A program made the position numbers and the translations under genes. Shown in pieces: positions 46,203 to 56,586 of a stretch of DNA of 64,000 nt. The notes under the pieces were generated by a model that saw only the letters and a list, made by a program, of their open reading frames with translations, did no database searches and was not told the DNA's origin. Source of the stretch: Pseudonocardia sp. HH130630-07 (GTDB taxonomy: Bacteria; Actinomycetota; Actinomycetes; Mycobacteriales; Pseudonocardiaceae); NCBI RefSeq assembly GCF_001698125.1, contig NZ_CP013854.1, forward strand, positions 620,001 through 684,000, in the 5' to 3' direction. Position 1 is the first letter of the stretch. Every line of letters begins with the position of its first letter.

Positions 46203-46772
46203 CAGCACACCCCACGGCCGGGGCCAGCCCAGCTCGCGCGCGACGCCGGGGGCCCGCAGGCCCGGTGCGCAGGTCCGGACGGTCCCCGCGCCCGGCTCGT
46301 ACACCCGCCAGCGGCCGTCCGCGGCGGTCCCGAGCAGCAGCACCCAGTGCCGCGGCAGCAGCGCCGAGCCGACGAGCACGGGCACCGGGAGCCCGGTCGC
46401 CGCGGCCCGGCGCAGCGCGGCGGGGGTCGCCGGGCGGATCCGGTACCGGCCGGGCGCGGTCCGGCGCAGCCAGGCCCGCATCCCCCACGGCGTGGTGCCG
46501 AGCAGGCGGGGCCAGATCAGGTTCGCCTGCCGGTGGGCGGCCCGCTGCGCGTCGGCGGTCCCGGCGGAACCGGCGGGCGGGGACGCGCCGTGCGGCGCCC
46601 GTCCCGCGGACCGGGCCGACCCGTCGGGTCCCGTCGTCGCGGTGGGCCCCGCACCCGGCGCAGTGCCCCGGGCGGTGAGCATCGCGGCCGTGACGAGCAG
46701 GACCGCCGGGCCGCAGGAGAACCGGTCGGCCTGCCGGCCCGGCCCCGCGGCCGGGGCACCGTCCGGCCTCAC
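46191..46772 (-). CDS. C39-like cysteine peptidase domain protein, coupled to an MFS transporter
   Basis: 193 residues, GTG at 46772 overlapping the MFS stop (GTGA). The N-terminus has 'DRFSCGPAVLLVTAA', with Cys20 in the oxyanion/nucleophile pattern of papain-like C39 peptidases. The C-terminal 'LLPRHWVLLLGTA' gives the active-site His142. A third residue is not clear: 'WRVYEPGAG' follows where Asp is expected. A Gly/Ala/Pro-rich loop of about 50 residues (35-80) lies between. No signal peptide is seen, so it may be cytosolic, or it may process something exported by the MFS partner. Function is inferred only. Confidence 0.6.
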   Translation of the reverse strand: MRPDGAPAAGPGRQADRFSCGPAVLLVTAAMLTARGTAPGAGPTATTGPDGSARSAGRAPHGASPPAGSAGTADAQRAAHRQANLIWPRLLGTTPWGMRAWLRRTAPGRYRIRPATPAALRRAAATGLPVPVLVGSALLPRHWVLLLGTAADGRWRVYEPGAGTVRTCAPGLRAPGVARELGWPRPWGVLLPV

Positions 46773-47971
46773 CACGGCGATCCCGTCCGCCGGTCGGCGA
46801 GCACCGCGACCCCGGCCAGCACCAGCGCACCGGCGGTCAGCACCGCCCCGAGCAGCGACGGCGTGGTCAGCGCCCAGCCCGCGGCGATCGCGAGCCCGCC
46901 CAGCGCCGGGCCGAGCGAGTTCCCGACGTTGAACGCCGAGGTGTTCGTCGCGCTCGCCAGCGTCGGCGCGGACCCGGCCAGGGCGAACACCCGGGCGTTC
47001 AGCGGCGCCGCGGCCACGAACGCGACGAACCCGAGCCCGACGGCGAGCACCGGCGCCGCCCCCGGCAGCGCCGCGGTGAGCCCGAGCGACGCCAGCAGCA
47101 CCGCGGAACCGCCGAGCGCGGCGAACAGGGTCGGCCACGGGTACCGGTCGGCGATGCGGCCGCCGAGCACGATGCCGCCGAGCGCCCCGACGCCCGACCC
47201 GAACTGGACCGCCGGGACCCAGCCGGGGTCGAGGCCGGCGACCCGGGTGAGCAGCGGTTCCAGGTAGACGAGCATCCCGATCATCCCGGCCTGGTACAAC
47301 GCGGTCGTCGCCAGTGCCAGCCAGAGCCGGCCGCTCCGGAACGCCGTCAGCTCGGTCGACAGCCGTCGCTGCTCGCCGCTGCCCCAGGACCGCGGGACGA
47401 GTGCCACCACCCCGATCAGCCCGGCCACGGCGAGCAGCGCGATCAGCCAGAACGTGGCGCGCCAGCCGAACTGCTGGCCGACCACGGTGCCGAGCGGGAT
47501 ACCGGCGATGTTGGACACGATCAGCCCGGCGAGCAGGCGCGACAGCGCCCGCGCCCGGTCCGCCGGCCCGACCGAGGACACCGTGACGACGGCCGCGACC
47601 GACCAGAACCCGCCGGTCGCCACCGCGGACAGCACCCTGACCACCATCAGCAGCGGGTAGCTGGAGGTGAGCGCGCCGAGCACGTGCAGGACGACGACCG
47701 CCACCAGCATGACGACCAGGGTGGTGAACCGGGGCAGCCGCAGCGTCACCACCGCCATCAGCGGCGCCCCGACGATCATCCCCACGGCGAACCCGGACAT
47801 CAGGTACCCGACGTCGGAGATCGTCACCCCGAGGTCCGCCGCCATGTCCGACAGCAGGCCGGTCAGCACGAACTCGCTGGTGCCGAGCACGAAGATGCTC
47901 AGCGCCAGCACCGTGACGACGCGTGGCACCGGCTGCCGCACACCCGGCCGGGTCCCGGTCCCGATGGTCAT
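46769..47971 (-). CDS. MFS transporter, DHA1 type (drug efflux-like)
   Basis: 400 residues, 12 membrane segments. 'LSIFVLGTSEFVLTGLLSDMA' resembles the N-terminus of AraJ/Cmx-type exporters, and 'GFWSVAAVVTVSSVGPADRARA' contains motif C-like residues. The ATG at 47971 starts the family N-terminus. The stop overlaps the peptidase-like gene start, so the two are coupled. Typical cargo of the family is a drug or small metabolite. Confidence 0.88.
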   Translation of the reverse strand: MTIGTGTRPGVRQPVPRVVTVLALSIFVLGTSEFVLTGLLSDMAADLGVTISDVGYLMSGFAVGMIVGAPLMAVVTLRLPRFTTLVVMLVAVVVLHVLGALTSSYPLLMVVRVLSAVATGGFWSVAAVVTVSSVGPADRARALSRLLAGLIVSNIAGIPLGTVVGQQFGWRATFWLIALLAVAGLIGVVALVPRSWGSGEQRRLSTELTAFRSGRLWLALATTALYQAGMIGMLVYLEPLLTRVAGLDPGWVPAVQFGSGVGALGGIVLGGRIADRYPWPTLFAALGGSAVLLASLGLTAALPGAAPVLAVGLGFVAFVAAAPLNARVFALAGSAPTLASATNTSAFNVGNSLGPALGGLAIAAGWALTTPSLLGAVLTAGALVLAGVAVLADRRTGSPW

Positions 47972-48049
47972 CGATCACCCCTCCCGGCCCGGCTCCAGCA
48001 CGGGCTCCCGCGCGCGGCCATCCGATTTCCGGTCCTAGGCTCGACGGCC

Positions 48050-48472
48050 ATGACCTCCCTCACACCCGACGTCGTCGCGTTCCTGTCCCACGGCACCCGA
48101 ACCGGAATGCTGGGCTGGACCGCGGCCGACGGCCGCCCGCTCGTCGCCCCGGTCTGGTTCCTCGTCGAGGACGACACGATCGTCTTCGACACCGGGGCCG
48201 GCACGGCCAAGGGCCGGGCGATCGCCCGGGACCCGCGGGTCGTGCTCACCGCGGACCTGCCCGCGCCGCCGTACGGGTTCGTGCAGGTCCAGGGCATCGC
48301 CGAGACCAGCGACGATCCCGCCGAGCTGCTGCGCACCGCCACCGCGCTCGGCGCCCGGTACATGGGCGCCGACCGGGCCGAGGAGTTCGGCCGGCGCAAC
48401 GGCGTGCCGGGCGAACTCGTGGTGCGGATCCGGCCGACGAAGGTGATCGCCGCGCTGGACATGACCGCCTGA
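48050..48472 (+). CDS. PPOX-class F420/FMN-dependent oxidoreductase family protein
   Basis: 140 residues with the split-barrel flavin fold: 'GRPLVAPVWFLVEDDTIVFDT', 'KGRAIARDPRVVLTADL' and 'ALGARYMGADRAEEFGRR'. In actinobacteria many such proteins use coenzyme F420. The ATG at 48050 diverges from the MFS gene with 78 bases between. A short hairpin (48507-48522) follows the stop. Confidence 0.87.
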   Translation: MTSLTPDVVAFLSHGTRTGMLGWTAADGRPLVAPVWFLVEDDTIVFDTGAGTAKGRAIARDPRVVLTADLPAPPYGFVQVQGIAETSDDPAELLRTATALGARYMGADRAEEFGRRNGVPGELVVRIRPTKVIAALDMTA

Positions 48473-48506
48473 TCCCTTGACCTGAAGCGACGTTCATGTC
48501 CCAGGG

Positions 48507-48522
48507 TCGCTCGCGGGAGCGA
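48507..48522 (+). terminator. Small hairpin after the PPOX gene
   Basis: TCGCTC-GCGG-GAGCGA, a perfect 6-bp stem, 34 bases past the PPOX stop. Weak; it may be read through into the MFS gene that follows. Confidence 0.35.
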
Positions 48523-48573
48523 TGAGTTCCGGCGTCCGGGCCGGTCACAGCTCCCGACGAGAGGACCACGGAC

Positions 48574-50199
48574 ATGGACACCACGCGGCTGGACCTGCGG
48601 CACGGCTCGCAGCGCACCTTCGCGCACCTGCTGGCGAGCACCCTGACCGTCTCGGTCGTTAACTTCACGGTGTGGTTCGCCGTGACGTTCTGGGTGTTCG
48701 TCGAGACCCGTTCGGTGATGGCGACCGGGATCATCGCCGGGATCTTCCTGGCCGCGACGTCGTCGACCGGGATCTGGTTCGGCAGCATCGTCGACCGGTT
48801 CGCCAAGAAGTCCGTGCTGCAGGGGTCGGCGATCGTGTCGCTGCTGTTCTACGCGGTCTGCCTGGCCGGCTACCTGGTGACGCCCGCGGAGTCGTTCTCC
48901 GACGCCGGGAGCCCGCTGCTGTGGATCTTCGTGGTGGCGCTGATGCTCGGCGTCATCACCGGGAACCTGCGGACGATCACGCTGCCGACGCTGGTGACGC
49001 TGCTCGTCCCGGCCGGGGTCCGGGACCGGGCGAACGGCCTCGTCGGCACGGCGACCGGGGTGTCGTTCCTGGTGACGTCGGTGGTGTCCGGGCTGCTCGT
49101 CGCGTTCGACGGGATGCGCTCGGTGCTGGTGCTGGCGATCGTCGTGCTGGCGCTGTCACTGCTGCACCTGGCCCGGGTGCCGGTACCGGCCGCACCGGCG
49201 GCGGAGCCGGGCGCACCCGGCAGCGGCCGGGTCGACCTGCGCGGGACGCTGCGGGTGGTCGGCTCGGTGCCGGGGCTCCCGGCGCTGATCGTGTTCTCCT
49301 GCGTGAACAACCTGATCGGCGGGGTGTTCATGGCGCTGATGGACCCCTACGGCCTGTCGATGATGTCGGTGCAGGCCTGGGGCCTGTTGTGGGGTGCGCT
49401 GTCGACCGGGGTGATCGTCGGGGGCCTGCTGGTCGCCCGGACCGGCCTCGGGACCCGTCCGGTGCGGACCCTGCTGCTGGTCAACGCCGTGCTCTGGACC
49501 TCGACCATGCTGTTCCCGCTGCAGGCGTCGATCGTGCTGCTGACGCTCGGGATGCTCGCGTTCATGCTGCTCATGCCGTTCGCCGAGGCCGCCGAGCAGA
49601 CGGTGCTGCAGCGGGTCGTGCCCTACGGCCGGCAGGGCCGCGTGTTCGGGTTCGCGCAGAGTGTCGAGCAGGCCGCGTCGCCGCTGACGGCGTTCCTCCT
49701 GGCACCGTTCACGGAGCTGGTGGTCGTGCCGTTCATGAGCGACGGCGGTGCGGGCGCCGCCGCGGTCGGGAGCTGGTTCGGCACCGGGACCGCCCGGGCG
49801 ATCGCGCTGGTCTTCGTGGTCGCCGGGGCGCTCGGGCTGGTGCTGACCCTGGCCGCGCTGGCGTCGCGGCCGTACCGGAGGCTGTCGACGGCCTACGTCG
49901 AGGCACCGGTTGCGCAGGACGGCGGCGGTGCGACGCCCGGCGACGCGCCAGGACCGGCCCCCACCGGCGGGTACGGCCCGGCGACGGCCGGAGACACCGG
50001 CGGCGGCCCCGGGGCCGCGCTCCCGGGTGCACCCGCGGGCGGGACGGTCTCCGGGGTCCCGGGCGGGATCGCCCCGATCGTCGCGGGGATGCCCGGCTCC
50101 CGGCACCCGGACGAGGCGGAGCCGGTGCCCGCGGGTCCCCCCACGACGAGCGTGCCCGCACTGTGCACGGACGGCCCGGGCCGGAGCACCGCGCTCTGA
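48574..50199 (+). CDS. MFS transporter with a long Pro/Gly-rich C-terminal tail
   Basis: 541 residues. About 12 membrane segments occupy residues 15-435, with an N-terminal loop 'SIVDRFAKKSVLQGSAIVSL' resembling motif A (GxxxDRxxR) and a second 'VPYGRQGRVFGFAQSVEQAA'. Residues about 450-541 are polar, Pro/Gly-rich and probably disordered. It looks like the enterobactin-exporter/macrolide-efflux-like MFS group, without a closer match. A GAGAGG-like site precedes the ATG. Confidence 0.85.
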   Translation: MDTTRLDLRHGSQRTFAHLLASTLTVSVVNFTVWFAVTFWVFVETRSVMATGIIAGIFLAATSSTGIWFGSIVDRFAKKSVLQGSAIVSLLFYAVCLAGYLVTPAESFSDAGSPLLWIFVVALMLGVITGNLRTITLPTLVTLLVPAGVRDRANGLVGTATGVSFLVTSVVSGLLVAFDGMRSVLVLAIVVLALSLLHLARVPVPAAPAAEPGAPGSGRVDLRGTLRVVGSVPGLPALIVFSCVNNLIGGVFMALMDPYGLSMMSVQAWGLLWGALSTGVIVGGLLVARTGLGTRPVRTLLLVNAVLWTSTMLFPLQASIVLLTLGMLAFMLLMPFAEAAEQTVLQRVVPYGRQGRVFGFAQSVEQAASPLTAFLLAPFTELVVVPFMSDGGAGAAAVGSWFGTGTARAIALVFVVAGALGLVLTLAALASRPYRRLSTAYVEAPVAQDGGGATPGDAPGPAPTGGYGPATAGDTGGGPGAALPGAPAGGTVSGVPGGIAPIVAGMPGSRHPDEAEPVPAGPPTTSVPALCTDGPGRSTAL

Positions 50200-50314
50200 C
50201 CGCCCGTCGAGACGAGAGCACTCGATCATCAGGGTTCTCGGGTGGCGACGACACACCGCTCCGCGAAGCGGCGCACCGACGGACCGGCGTCCCCGCCCGA
50301 GGGGCCGCGCCGGG

Positions 50315-51844
50315 TCAGGCCCGGTGCAGCGTGGTCGTCCAGAGCGAGGCACCGTCCTGGTCGCGCAGGTGCACGTCCAGTACCGACCCGTCGGGCGCGA
50401 CATCGATCTCGCCGAAGTGCTGGAACCCCTCCAGCGGCGACGCCTCCTGCCGCGACGGCCCGCGCACGAACTCGACCGAGGGCCCGAACGTCGGGTCCAG
50501 CTCGTTGGGACCGAACGCGCCCGCGTGCAACGGTCCCGACACGAACTCCCAGAACGGGTCGAACTCGGTGAAGGCGGCCCGCTCCGGCGCGTAGTGGTGG
50601 GCGGCGGTGTAGTGGACGTCGGCCGTCACCCAGACGACGTTGCGGACCCGCCGGCGCGCCAGCCCGGCCAGCACCCCGGCGATCTCGGACTCCCGGCCGC
50701 TCGGCGGGCCCGGCTCGCCGTTGGCGACGGCCTCCCAGGCGGTGTCGCCGTCCGGCACGAGCACCCCGATCGGCATGTCCGAGGCGACGATCTTCCAGCT
50801 CGCCCGGGAGTCCGCCAGCGAGTCCACCAGCCACCGGGCCTGCGCCTCGCCGAGGATCCGCTCCCCCGCGCCGGTGTTCGCCGAGTTCGCGCTGCGGTAG
50901 CTGCGCATGTCCAGCACGAACACCTCGACGTGCGGGCCGAACGACAGCCTCCGGTACACCCGCCCGTCGACGGCCGCACGCGGGTCGAGCGGCTGCCACT
51001 CGTGGAACGCGCGGAACCCGCGGGCCGCGAGCACGTCCACCCGCTTCTCGGAGTACTTCTCCCCCACCTCGCCGGTGAGGATCTCCCCGGGGTACCAGTT
51101 GTTGGTGACCTCGTGGTCGTCCCACTGCACGATCTGGCCCACCGAGGCGGCGAACCTGCGCAGGTTGTCGTCGCGCATGTTGTAGGCGAACTGGCCGCGG
51201 AACTCGGCGAGGGTCTCGGCGACCTTCGCCTTCTCCGGCGTCATCTCGTTGCGCCAGATCCGCCCGTCCGGCAGGGTGACCGACTCCTGCAGCGGACCGT
51301 CGGCGTAGACGGTGTCACCGGAGTGCAGGAACAGGTCCGGGTTCCGGTCGGCCATCGCGGAGAAGATCCGCATGCCGCCGTGGCTGCGGTCGATACCCCA
51401 GCCCTGCCCGGCGACGTCGCCGGACCACTGGATCCGGACCGGCTCGCCGGGCCCCGGCACCGCCCGGAAGGACCCGGTCAGCGGCTCGCCGGCGGTGCCG
51501 TCGTCGAGGGACTCGGCCGTGACCCGGTAGTGCACCCGCCCGTGCGTCGCGGGGACCCGGAGCCTGCCGGTGAAGTCGGTGTCGGGGGTGAGGACCGGAC
51601 CCGGCACCCGGACGACGTCGCGGAAACCAGGATCGCCGGCGACCTCGACCACCATCCGGGACGGCCGGTCGGCGCGGGTCCACACCAGGCCGGACCCGGG
51701 GCGGACGTCGCCGGCCTGGACCCCGTGGGTGAGGACCGGGCGCCCGGAGCGGACGAGCCCGGGTGTCCCCGGGGCCGTGGCCGCCGCGGCGGCCGGAAGG
51801 GTGAGCGCGGTGGCGCGGAGCAGGGAGCGTCGTGACAGGACCAC
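50315..51844 (-). CDS. phoD: Alkaline phosphatase PhoD family protein (Tat-exported)
   Basis: 509 residues from the GTG at 51844. The N-terminus LSRRSLLRA fits a Tat signal followed by an Ala-rich hydrophobic core. Metal-site motifs are 'LHSGDTVYADGP', 'VQWDDHEVTNNW' and 'WVTADVHYTAAHHY', typical of Fe/Ca-dependent PhoD. It releases phosphate from phosphodi- and monoesters outside the cell and is usually induced by phosphate starvation. It converges on the MFS gene with a 115-base gap that holds only a weak hairpin. No PHO box was recognised. Confidence 0.92.
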   Translation of the reverse strand: MVLSRRSLLRATALTLPAAAAATAPGTPGLVRSGRPVLTHGVQAGDVRPGSGLVWTRADRPSRMVVEVAGDPGFRDVVRVPGPVLTPDTDFTGRLRVPATHGRVHYRVTAESLDDGTAGEPLTGSFRAVPGPGEPVRIQWSGDVAGQGWGIDRSHGGMRIFSAMADRNPDLFLHSGDTVYADGPLQESVTLPDGRIWRNEMTPEKAKVAETLAEFRGQFAYNMRDDNLRRFAASVGQIVQWDDHEVTNNWYPGEILTGEVGEKYSEKRVDVLAARGFRAFHEWQPLDPRAAVDGRVYRRLSFGPHVEVFVLDMRSYRSANSANTGAGERILGEAQARWLVDSLADSRASWKIVASDMPIGVLVPDGDTAWEAVANGEPGPPSGRESEIAGVLAGLARRRVRNVVWVTADVHYTAAHHYAPERAAFTEFDPFWEFVSGPLHAGAFGPNELDPTFGPSVEFVRGPSRQEASPLEGFQHFGEIDVAPDGSVLDVHLRDQDGASLWTTTLHRA

Positions 51845-52016
51845 ACCCGGGGTTGTAACCCGTACGGGTGACCGCGATCCGGACGTTCCGGGTGAACGCC
51901 GGATGAAACGCTCGTGCCCGCCGAACGCGAACGGCCACGCCGCCCGGAGCCCGCGACGCCGACGAGATCGCCGGTGCGTCGCGGGGTCCGGGGGCGTGGC
52001 CGTGGTGCGGTGGACC

Positions 52017-53555
52017 TCAGCCGAACAGGGCCGGGATCTTCAGGACCAGCTGGTAGAGCCCGTAGACGAACGGGACGCCCACCCAGACCCAGGCCAGCAC
52101 GGCGCCGGCCCACTGCAGCGGGCTCCACGCCGGGGAGCCGGTCGCCTCGTACGTGCTCATGCCTGCGTTCCCTTCACGTCGGCGGTCGGCCGGAGCGGCC
52201 GCCGTGTCACCGGACTCCGGCTGGTGGTGCTTCGGATCGACCGGACGGATCAGCTCGTTGCACACGAACGCGATCACCAGCAGCCCGATCATGATCGAGA
52301 ACGCCAGCGTGTACCGGGCCGGACCCTCGATCCCGGCCTCGATGCGGGCGTCGGCGATCGCGTTGACGATCAGCGGCCCGAGCACACCGGCGGTCGACCA
52401 CGCGGTCAGCAGCCGGCCGTGGATCGCACCGACCTGGTAGGTGCCGAACAGGTCCCGCAGGTAGGCGGGCACGGTCGCGAACCCGGCGCCGTAGAACGAC
52501 AGGATCAGCACCGCCGCGATGATGAACAACGCCCGGTTCGAGTTCGGGATCAGCGTGATCAGCAGGTAGAGCAGCGCGCCGACGCCCAGGTAGATCCGGT
52601 ACATGTTCTTGCGGCCCAGCACGTCCGACAGCGAGGACCAGGCGATCCGGCCCGCCGAGTTCGCCAGCGAGAGGATCGACACGAACCCGACCGCCGCGGC
52701 GGCCAGTGTCTCCGCGGGCGACGAGCCGGCGAAGAAGTCCTTGAAGATCGGGTTGGCCCGTTCCAGGATGCCGATGCCCGCCGTGACGTTGAAGCACAGC
52801 ACGACCCACAGCAGCCAGAACTGCGGCGTCTTGATCGCGTTGGCCGCCGACACCTGACCGGTCGAGATCATCCCGGACTTCTTGGCCTGCTCCGGCGACC
52901 AGCCCGCGGGCGCCCAGCCCTCGGCCGGGACGCGGATCAGCAGCCAGCCGACCGACATGAAGACCAGGTAGATGACGCCCATGACCAGGAACGTGTTGCC
53001 GATGCCGGGGACCGAGGGGGTGTCTCCGGAGGCACCGAACGTCGAGAGCAGCGACGCAGTCAGCGGGGACGCGATCAGCGCACCACCACCGAATCCCATG
53101 ATCGCGAGACCGGTCGCCAGACCGGGGCGGTCCGGGAACCACTTGATCAGCGTGGACACCGGGGAGATGTACCCGACGCCCAGGCCGATGCCGCCGACGA
53201 ACCCGTAACCGAGCACGACCAGCCAGTACCAGCCGAGGTGCAGGCCGACCCCGGAGATCAGGAACCCCGCGACGAAGCACGAGGTCGCCACGACCATCGC
53301 CCAGCGCGGCCCGTTGGCGTCGACCTTCGTCCCGAACAGCGCCGAGGACAGGCCGAGCATGATGATCGCCAGCGTGAACGGCAGCGCGCTGGCGACCCCG
53401 GAGATGTCCAGCCCGGCTTCCAGCGGAGCCTTGAACGCACTCCACGCGTACGCCTGGCCGATCGCCAGATGGATGGACAGTGCGGCCGGTGGGACGAGCC
53501 ACCTGCTCCATCCAGGGGGAGCGATGATGCGCTCCCGCGTCAGAAAACCGGCCAT
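52017..53555 (-). CDS. OFA-type MFS transporter (oxalate/formate antiporter family), fused to its small-subunit sequence
   Basis: 512 residues, ATG at 53555 with a GAAGGAG site. Residues 20-440 hold 12 membrane segments. 'GQAYAWSAFKAPLEAGLDIS' and 'GYGFVGGIGLGVGYISPVSTL' are OFA marks. After a polar tail ('AADRRREGNAG') the last 47 residues (from the ATG at 52160) read like the separate 'MFS transporter small subunit' of this family: 'WAGAVLAWVWVGVPFVYG' and 'LVLKIPALFG'. Here they share one frame with no stop. A GAAGGGA about 9 bases before 52160 could allow a second, separate start. Possible cargo is oxalate, formate or another monocarboxylate. Confidence 0.88.
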   Translation of the reverse strand: MAGFLTRERIIAPPGWSRWLVPPAALSIHLAIGQAYAWSAFKAPLEAGLDISGVASALPFTLAIIMLGLSSALFGTKVDANGPRWAMVVATSCFVAGFLISGVGLHLGWYWLVVLGYGFVGGIGLGVGYISPVSTLIKWFPDRPGLATGLAIMGFGGGALIASPLTASLLSTFGASGDTPSVPGIGNTFLVMGVIYLVFMSVGWLLIRVPAEGWAPAGWSPEQAKKSGMISTGQVSAANAIKTPQFWLLWVVLCFNVTAGIGILERANPIFKDFFAGSSPAETLAAAAVGFVSILSLANSAGRIAWSSLSDVLGRKNMYRIYLGVGALLYLLITLIPNSNRALFIIAAVLILSFYGAGFATVPAYLRDLFGTYQVGAIHGRLLTAWSTAGVLGPLIVNAIADARIEAGIEGPARYTLAFSIMIGLLVIAFVCNELIRPVDPKHHQPESGDTAAAPADRRREGNAGMSTYEATGSPAWSPLQWAGAVLAWVWVGVPFVYGLYQLVLKIPALFG

Positions 53556-53595
53556 GGTACTCCTTCATCGAACGTTGACGGAGCAACGCTAAGTA

Positions 53596-53640
53596 GTTGC
53601 CGCCCGGACGGCAACCTGATCATGCATCGATCGTGCATCG
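53596..53640 (-). promoter_or_regulatory. Candidate operator region of the OFA transporter
   Basis: GTTGCCG-N6-CGGCAAC is a perfect inverted repeat at 53596-53615. Beside it a tandem direct repeat, ATC(A/G)TGCATCG, occurs at 53619-53629 and 53630-53640. Both lie 40-85 bases upstream of the transporter start. Confidence 0.45.
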
Positions 53641-53685
53641 GGTCCGTGGCCGGTCCGTGGCGTGCGCCGAACACGGCGACGAACG

Positions 53686-53715
53686 ACGACGGCCCCGCCG
53701 GAGCGGGGCCGTCGT
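53686..53715 (-). terminator. Terminator hairpin after clpX
   Basis: Perfect 13-bp arms (53686-53698, 53703-53715) with loop CGGA, 58 bases past the clpX stop. It separates clpX from the OFA transporter promoter. Confidence 0.7.
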
Positions 53716-53772
53716 GGTCACATCGTGACGATGCCGGGATGCGGAACCGGCACGACCGGCCCCGCTCCGTGA

Positions 53773-55065
<1,293 letters not shown>

Positions 55066-55148
55066 AGGTGTCGATCCCCAGTTCTGGTCCGGCGTACTCG
55101 CGTCGTGCCGTCGTCTCCCACTCCTGTGGGGAAGACGGTACCTGCCCG

Positions 55149-55195
55149 GACCCGCCCCCGGGGACTACTCGGCGATCCGAAATCGGGGGCGGGTC
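55149..55195 (-). terminator. Second hairpin in the clpP2-clpX gap
   Basis: Perfect 12-bp arms (55149-55160 and 55184-55195) around a 23-base loop, downstream of the clpP2 terminator and upstream of the presumed clpX promoter. It probably reinforces termination. Confidence 0.4.
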
Positions 55196-55202
55196 GGCAG
55201 GC

Positions 55203-55235
55203 GGTCACCGCCGGCCGGCCCGGCCGGCGGTGACC
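55203..55235 (-). terminator. Terminator hairpin after clpP2
   Basis: Perfect 14-bp arms (55203-55216 and 55222-55235) with a 5-base loop, ending 11 bases before the clpP2 stop on the minus-strand transcript. Strong intrinsic-type structure without a U tract. Confidence 0.7.
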
Positions 55236-55246
55236 CGGGTGTCTCC

Positions 55247-55939
55247 TCAGCGTCCGCCGGTGACGGACAGCTTCCGGCTCTGGAGGATCGCGTCGATCAG
55301 GCCGTACTCCTTGGCCTCCTCGGCCATCAGGATCTTGTCCCGGTCGATGTCCTCGTGCACCTGGTCCGCCGTGCGGTTGGAGTGCCGCGCGATGATCTCC
55401 TCCATCCGGCGCCGGATGCGGGAGATCTCGGCCGCCTGGATCTCCAGGTCCGACGCCTGACCGTAGGTGCCCTCGGTGGCCGGCTGGTGGATCAGGATGC
55501 GCGCGTTCTCGACCGCCATCCGCATGCCCGGCGTCCCGGCGCACAGCAGCACCGCCGCGGCCGAGGCCGCCTGCCCGAGGCAGACGGTCTCGATGTCCGG
55601 CCGGATGAACTGCATCGTGTCGTAGATCGCCATCAGCGACGTGAACGACCCGCCGGGCGAGTTGATGTAGAGCGAGATCTTGCGGTCCGGCTCCAGCGAC
55701 TCGAGCACCAGCAGCTGGGCCATGGTGTCGTTCGCCGAGGTGTCGTTGATCTGCTCACCGAGGAAGATGATGCGCTCCTCGAAGAGCTTGTTGTACGGGT
55801 TCGACTCCTTGACCCCGTAGCTGGTGCGCTCCACGTAGGACGGCAGCACGTACCGCATGCGGGCCGGGTCCGGCGCGTAGCCGCCGGGGCCCCGCAGGTC
55901 GGCGGCCGACTCGGGGTGCCGCGGGTCGAAGGTGCTCAT
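55247..55939 (-). CDS. clpP2: ATP-dependent Clp protease proteolytic subunit ClpP2
   Basis: 230 residues. Catalytic Ser126 is in 'LGQAASAAAVLLCAG', His151 in 'ILIHQPATEG', and an Asp lies in the later 'HEDIDRDKILMAEEA'. The N-terminal extension of about 35 residues is longer than E. coli ClpP, as in mycobacterial ClpP2. The start ATG at 55939 overlaps the clpP1 stop (ATGA). ClpP1 and ClpP2 form a mixed tetradecamer that is essential in mycobacteria and works with ClpX or ClpC. Confidence 0.96.
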   Translation of the reverse strand: MSTFDPRHPESAADLRGPGGYAPDPARMRYVLPSYVERTSYGVKESNPYNKLFEERIIFLGEQINDTSANDTMAQLLVLESLEPDRKISLYINSPGGSFTSLMAIYDTMQFIRPDIETVCLGQAASAAAVLLCAGTPGMRMAVENARILIHQPATEGTYGQASDLEIQAAEISRIRRRMEEIIARHSNRTADQVHEDIDRDKILMAEEAKEYGLIDAILQSRKLSVTGGR

Positions 55940-56586
55940 CAGGCGCTCCCGTTCTGCGAGCCGACGATGCGTCCGACGTGGGACACCACGTGGTCGACGA
56001 AGCCGTAGTCCTTGGCCTCCTGCGCGGAGAACCAGCGGTCGCGGTCGGAGTCCCGCTCGATGGTCTCCGGCGTCTGCCCGGTGTGCTGGGCGATCAGCTC
56101 GGCCATCTCCCGCTTGGTGCGGCGGAGCTGCTCGGCCAGGATGGTGATGTCGGCCTCGGTGCCGCCGATGCCGCCGGACGGCTGGTGCATCATGATCCGC
56201 GCGTGCGGCAGCGCGTGCCGCTTGCCCGGGGTGCCCGCGGAGAGCAGGAACTGCCCCATCGACGCCGCCATGCCCATGGCGAAGGTCGCCACGTCGCACG
56301 GGATCAGGTTCATCGTGTCGAAGACGGCCATGCCGTCGTTGACCGAACCGCCCGGCGAGTTGATGTAGAGCTGGATGTCGGTCTCGGGGTCCTCGGCCGC
56401 GAGCAGCAGCATCTGCGCCGCGATCCGGTTCGAGATCTCCGAGTCCACCTGCTGCCCGAGCACGATGATCCGCTGCTGGAGCAGCCGCTCGTACACCGAG
56501 TCCGACAGCGACATCACGCTGTGTCCGGACCGCATCTGCGGCCCGGTCCCGAGGCCCGCGAGCGGGCCGGTGTCCTGCTGGCTCAC
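55939..56586 (-). CDS. clpP1: ATP-dependent Clp protease proteolytic subunit ClpP1
   Basis: 215 residues. Catalytic Ser109 is in 'MGMAASMGQFLLSAG' and His134 in 'RIMMHQPSGG'. It is the first of the coupled clpP1-clpP2 pair and would form a mixed barrel with ClpP2. The 242-base gap to tig holds a candidate ClgR box (56778-56795), which would link expression to the Clp-stress regulator ClgR. ATG at 56586. Confidence 0.96.
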   Translation of the reverse strand: MSQQDTGPLAGLGTGPQMRSGHSVMSLSDSVYERLLQQRIIVLGQQVDSEISNRIAAQMLLLAAEDPETDIQLYINSPGGSVNDGMAVFDTMNLIPCDVATFAMGMAASMGQFLLSAGTPGKRHALPHARIMMHQPSGGIGGTEADITILAEQLRRTKREMAELIAQHTGQTPETIERDSDRDRWFSAQEAKDYGFVDHVVSHVGRIVGSQNGSA

